Of a stretch of DNA of 64,000 nucleotides, positions 59,661 to 64,000 are shown one piece after another; positions within the stretch are counted from its first letter, which is position 1, and each line of letters starts with the position of its first letter. The notes below the pieces were generated by a model, which did no database searches, had not been told where the DNA came from, and was given only the letters and a program-made list of their open reading frames with translations. This DNA is from Typhlomys cinereus (taxonomy: Eukaryota > Chordata > Mammalia > Rodentia > Platacanthomyidae), in the NCBI GenBank assembly GCA_023101885.1, contig JALPQD010000304.1, positions 1,240,001 to 1,304,000 of the forward strand, given 5' to 3'. The position numbers and the translations under genes were made by a program.

Positions 59661-61277
59661 GAGCAGCCTCCGCCCAACAACAAAGCACACAACGAGGAAA
59701 ATGAACTGGCAACCTTTCTCATTGGACTTGGAAACTTAACTTTAATCAATATTTTTGGACCAAACCTATCAGAAACTCAAGATGTTCTACAAATAGTTTT
59801 TCATGCCCTTCTCAGGATGAAAAAACTGAATATCTCCCCAAGTTGCCTGTTTGTTCATCAGAGCACAGAAGACATCATAGATACAAATCAAAGTATGGCG
59901 AGACGAAGACGGCTGCAAGAGAAATTAAATGAAATGGTACTTGCTGCAGCTAAATATGAACAGCGCTCTGATGTACGCAACCTCAGCGATGTCATCGAGT
60001 TTGACATCAAAACCCACATCAACTATTTTGCCCGTCTGTGGGAAGGTTATCCCCCAATGGCTCCACCCAATCCCTGTTATAGCCGCAATGTCCAGGAACT
60101 GAAAACTAGGATTCTTTGGCTTGCCAGGGAAAAATGCAGGGGCAGTATTTTGAAAATATCAGAATTTAAAGTCCGGATACGGGACTTGTGGAAAGCCCTG
60201 GTGAATGAGAACTTCATTTTCAGATTCAGGAACACAAAAGAGGTGATTGCTATGAACAAGCTGGAAACCACATACAACAGATGGGCCTGGGAGCTGCGAA
60301 GTCATGTGATGAGCTTGCAGAATCAGCTGACCAACCAGATTCAGAATGGATTCAATAAGGAGATACAGAGAAGTTCAATTGAGAACCAAGTTGTGGGAAA
60401 ACATGAAGCCATTAAACGAGAACTTGAAAAATTCTTTAGAGAAGAACGTGATAGAGATGTATTGGATCAGTGGAAAGAAAAATTTGAAGATGATCTGACG
60501 ACGCTTCAAGAAGTGCTTGTAGCAGAAACTATGAGAAAATGTGAGGATGTGATTAATGCAACTAAATTCCAAGACTATTTAAAGAGGGAAAAGGTAAAAA
60601 TTGAACATAAGTTACAGGAAAAAATCAGAGGGATGACCATGTCTTGCAAAGGCACTGAGGTACGTGAGAAGGAGCTTAAGGAGATGTTCAACAGGATCTG
60701 GTCAGAGAGCATCTCCGTTCCACTGCCTCCCTCACTCCCATCTACAGAGGAGCCTGACGTCGATGCTGACCTTGAGAACATTCTGCTAGAATATTTCAAG
60801 CAGCACCCTAATATTGTCAATAAAATTAGATATCGTGGTACAAAGAAACCATTTTCTATCAATTATTCCAAGCATGTTATCACTTCTCAAAAGTCACAAA
60901 TTTATGAGCCTTGTGTGGAAGATTTTGAAAAAGACATCATAAAGAAGACAACAGCCGAAATTATGAAAGTAGTTAAAGAAGCCCTAAGTATATGGGAACA
61001 GCACAATAACGGGTACAGCGCTAGCTACTTTCATGAAATTCTACGAGTGATTGATATTAAGACAGCGGACGCAGCTCAAGAAGCCACATTCATACTAACC
61101 AACAGATACAAATTTGAACTTGCCCTAGAGCTATTCCAAGAGGCAGCAAATATTTTCAAAAGGATAAAGACTGCATTTAAAGAAGCAAATAACCCTATCT
61201 TGTATCTAGAGAACCAAAAAGAGGAAATTTTTAAGAACTTTAAGTTGTCCTACAAAAACTGCCAAAACAATGATTGA
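59661..61277 (+). CDS. GVIN1-like: PYD-VLIG large exon, second part after a frameshift
   Basis: Open from 59661, reading PPNNKAHNEENELATFLIGL and FVHQSTEDIIDTNQSM, and continuing in register with gene A (NELATF), so one extra base near 59665 is the likely cause. About 538 residues, mostly helical after the G domain (RFRNTKEVIAMNKLETTYN, NPILYLENQKEEIFKNFKL). It stops at 61275-61277, some 330 residues before the end of gene A. The aromatic and Cys/His C-terminus is absent. Total predicted product with the shift ignored: about 1383 residues. Type could equally be given as pseudogene. Confidence 0.82.
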   Translation, partial: EQPPPNNKAHNEENELATFLIGLGNLTLINIFGPNLSETQDVLQIVFHALLRMKKLNISPSCLFVHQSTEDIIDTNQSMARRRRLQEKLNEMVLAAAKYEQRSDVRNLSDVIEFDIKTHINYFARLWEGYPPMAPPNPCYSRNVQELKTRILWLAREKCRGSILKISEFKVRIRDLWKALVNENFIFRFRNTKEVIAMNKLETTYNRWAWELRSHVMSLQNQLTNQIQNGFNKEIQRSSIENQVVGKHEAIKRELEKFFREERDRDVLDQWKEKFEDDLTTLQEVLVAETMRKCEDVINATKFQDYLKREKVKIEHKLQEKIRGMTMSCKGTEVREKELKEMFNRIWSESISVPLPPSLPSTEEPDVDADLENILLEYFKQHPNIVNKIRYRGTKKPFSINYSKHVITSQKSQIYEPCVEDFEKDIIKKTTAEIMKVVKEALSIWEQHNNGYSASYFHEILRVIDIKTADAAQEATFILTNRYKFELALELFQEAANIFKRIKTAFKEANNPILYLENQKEEIFKNFKLSYKNCQNND

Positions 61278-61359
61278 TTTCTTCTTGGGGCAAAGGATGT
61301 CTCCTGCCTTGCAAACTAGTGTAAACACTCAAAAAAAAAAAAAAAAAAAAAAAAAAAAA
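61278..61359. other. Short 3' flank and A29 run
   Basis: After the stop, homology to gene A fades within about 20 bp. A pure run of 29 A follows (61331-61359). No target duplication was found, so whether this is a retroelement tail cannot be decided. Confidence 0.6.
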
Positions 61360-62912
61360 CAGTTACTTCTCAGCTTTCTTGTCCTCTGTTACCTTCTCTT
61401 CTGTGACATTTCTATAATCCAGAAAATGAAATCTAACCAATTAAGCAAATAGTTTTGTGAGGGGCTTTAGAATTAATGTATGATTAATAATCTCGGAGAT
61501 ATTGTTTTACAAAAAGTTCAAATAAAATGCATGTTATAAATAAAATATTCAATTCACTTTTCTGAATAATATAACAAGTAATGTAAAAATTTTTACAAAC
61601 CAAATAGAAATAAAAATGATAAAAAATTAACTGAGTGTATAGAACTAACTTCTTCCCATCCCTTTTCTTTCTTTTCCTTCTTCCTTTCTTCCTTCTTCCT
61701 TTTTCCTTCCTTCCTTCCTCCCTCCCATTCCTTCTTCTCTGCCTCCTTCTTTCCTTCTTTCTTCTGTTAGCTTAACGCTCAGTTAAGTAGCTACTAGCCA
61801 GGGAATCTGGTACATGCCAGAAACATACAGTAATAAAGATCGGAGCTTCTGGGCGTTATTTTAAGTGCGCAAAGAACAGTCTCTTTTTCTCTTCTCTCTA
61901 GATTGTTAATAAAACTCATGTTTGCTACTGCCATCTTGTAGGTCATGTTTTTTTCCTGATCGGTTCTCTAGTATTTGGTTTACAAATTTTGTTCAAACAC
62001 TAGTTGAAAGAAAGGAACAAAAATTACTGGATATAAAAAGTAATGGGATTTATACCCATTGAGATGGAGATAAAGTGAACAGAGGAAACCAGGCTTAGCT
62101 TGGTCTTTCTTGGGGAAACCATCAGAAAATGCCTTTCAGTTGAGGAAGTTGAAGCCTGAGCCAAATCTAGAAAAATGAGAATTGTCAAGCAAAAGAAAAA
62201 TTCCAGGCAGAGAGAAAAAGCTTATACATTTAGAAGAAGTAAAGGAAAGATAAAAACAGTATATAAATGTTCCATTACAAAACCCTATCTGATGATACCA
62301 TGCTCTCTCTAATATGATATCATAATAAGTATTTTCCTCTATAGTATTTTTTCCAATAACCCATAACCCTAAAATAAATATAGAAGTCCAAACTGAGGGA
62401 ATTATATAAATATTTACCCACTGTTATCTGAAAGTACAGAGGCCATCAGTACTAAAGACAGAGGAACTGAGAGATGTCAATATTACAGGAGCCTGACTGT
62501 ACAGTATAAGAGAATCTCTACACTCCTTGTAAATTTACTTTTCAACCAAAAACCACACTCTAAGTTATTGGAGTTTTATATAGCATTCAATACTTAAATA
62601 ATTTAATAATATAAATTTATTTCCTTTTTAAAGTTTTTCTTTACTCATTGCAGTTCTTTGATTCTTCATACAAATTTAAAAAACTACTTACCAATTTGTT
62701 TTTAAAAAAAACTCTGAGGATTTTTGATAGAAGTGACATTCAATACATAGATAATTAAATCTATCATTCCATAGATGTCTTCCAAACACTAAGTTAGTTA
62801 CACTTTGACATTTATTTAGATCTTCTTTCATTTACCACTGCAATGTTTCATCATAAAACAGAGTCCAGGAATAGATCGAAGTTTATATGGCCAATTTATG
62901 ATACCGTTATCC
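61360..62912. other. 3' flank with CT-rich stretch and possible poly(A) signals
   Basis: AATAAA words at about 61521 and 61909 could end the PYD-VLIG transcript. A CT/TTCC-rich low-complexity stretch lies at 61665-61770. No other gene or named repeat could be supported. Confidence 0.4.
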
Positions 62913-62943
62913 ACTGTTTTTTTATTTTTTTATTATTTATTCA

Positions 62944-62991
<48 letters not shown>

Positions 62992-63189
62992 ACCACGGGA
63001 GAATTCGGGAATCCACCATGGACGCCTCCACCTCCTCCGCCCCGGGATTCACAGGCTCCGCCCTACCAGGACCAGAAATGCAGGCCGCCCCTGCTTCTGC
63101 CTGGCATCTATACATGGGATCTGGGATCTGAACTCAGGACCTTCTGCCTGCAAGGCAGAGGCTTAACCCCTGAGCTACCTCTCCAGCCC
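62913..63189 (-). repeat. tRNA-derived SINE, reverse, with GT tail
   Basis: Full copy with a GT repeat (62946-62988) in its tail zone and its head at the right (GGGGCTGGAGAGGTAGCTCA on the minus strand). A 9-bp target duplication CCGTTATCC lies at 62904-62912 and 63190-63198. Confidence 0.9.
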
Positions 63190-63250
63190 CCGTTATCCTT
63201 CTTACTGTTTTAAGAAGGAAAAAGATAACACTTTCAAGAAACAGTACCAG

Positions 63251-63412
63251 GGGCTGGATAGATGGCTCAAGGGTTAAGCCTCTGCCTTGCAAGCAGAGGG
63301 TCCTGAGTTCGGATCCTATATCCCATGTACAAACACCCGGCAGAAGTGGAAGCAGGGGTAGCCTGCGCTTCTGGTCCTGGTGGGCAGAGCCTGTGAATCC
63401 CGGATCAGAGAA
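63251..63412 (+). repeat. tRNA-derived SINE, forward, 3'-truncated
   Basis: GGGGCTGGATAGATGGCTCA head, B box GTTCGGATCC, body to GTGAATCCCGGATCAGAG, then directly an A-rich tail, without the GGCGTCC and CA-repeat 3' part of the reference copy. Confidence 0.88.
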
Positions 63413-64000
63413 AAAAAGAAAGAAACAATATCAGAAAAATAAGACATCCATAGAGGAGAAAATGAAATTCAAATTTTGTTTCATAGCAAAAGTAATAGCT
63501 AATAGGCCTAAATATAAGACTTAGAACTGCCAATTTCAAGGAAATGGAAAAAAATATCTTTATGATACTAGAGTAGACAAGAGGTTTTTTAAAAAAACTT
63601 GTCCACATATATGGTACAAAAGAAAATTTTATTAAATTAACTATAATATGAGAAGCATTTGATAATAGAAAACAAAATACTAAGACAAGAAAACAAAATG
63701 TTATACCATAGAGCAAAAAGCTATTTGCAAATATGCATCCAAGCAAAGCCTTACATACAGAATATATAAAAAGTCGAAGAAGGCATTAGACTAAGTCAAT
63801 GAAGGGCAAACCCAACAATAACTGTTCCTTCCCCACACAAATACATGATACCCAAATCCAAGTTGCAGGTATCAAGGGGGCTGTTGTACCCTGCTCTTCC
63901 TGGGGTCAAAGAATATTGTCTATCCTGGCAATTCATTCAGGTTTTTAAACTCCATTTCTGGCTTAGCAAGTCATTTTATGATTAGCAAGCTAACAGTCAG
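63413..64000. other. Non-coding stretch, nothing recognised
   Basis: AT-rich. The minus-strand frame across 63405-63746 is hydrophobic because of T-rich codons and shows no domain. Confidence 0.4.

Noticed and set aside
61331..61359. A29 run as proof that the PYD-VLIG locus is a retrocopy
   Set aside because: The locus retains introns with proper splice sites, and no target duplication brackets it.

Overview
The window is rodent nuclear DNA, from the repeat families and the gene family present. It carries LINE-1 elements with rodent-type 5' ends and G-rich 3' UTR tails, tRNA-derived SINEs of the ID/B4 style, and two members of the interferon-inducible very large GTPase family (VLIG/GVIN1), which is expanded in rodents. 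The species cannot be named from sequence alone; a mouse-like or jerboa-like rodent fits the SINEs. The true genes lie at the two ends of the window and are on the + strand.

Left end (1-8250). A nearly complete GVIN1-type giant coding exon runs from 317 to 7579, just after a 3' splice site. Its total span is exactly 2420 codons, but it is cut into three frames by two single-base shifts (near 1248 and near 6141). A 5'-truncated L1 tail has inserted right at its poly(A) signal. Middle left (8250-28700). After some old repeats comes an L1 graveyard: an old L1 split by a near full-length younger L1 (11592-17908, perfect 11-bp target duplication), then a third L1 (about 19503-26215). The third L1 was itself hit by an intron-less retrocopy, a reverse SINE and a SINE with an inverted 5' half, and it is followed by older L1 3' ends. 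Middle (28700-45500). This is mostly non-coding sequence with microsatellites, old SINEs, an antisense L1 (about 36841-39117), a partial tRNA-Gln copy, and an antisense L1 (42019-43925) flanked by an unusually long duplication of about 240 bp.

45500-53710 holds a 7.9-kb minisatellite with a unit of about 31 bp. It appears to have grown from inside one copy of a common rodent interspersed repeat, whose two halves still flank the array, and it contains a higher-order block of about 255 bp repeated at least four times.

Right end (53834-61277). This is the most interesting locus. A PYRIN-domain exon (53850-54126), a Lys-rich linker exon (56587-56675) and a large VLIG GTPase exon (57491-61277) have matching splice sites and phases and join into one frame. 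The predicted product is a PYRIN-linker-VLIG GTPase of about 1380 residues that lacks the N-terminal 850 residues or so, and the Cys/His C-terminus, of the left-hand GVIN1 copy. One single-base shift just after the DSEG motif interrupts it. If real, it would tie an inflammasome-type adaptor domain to an interferon-induced giant GTPase. I cannot tell from here whether it is expressed, or whether the frameshifts are true mutations or assembly errors.
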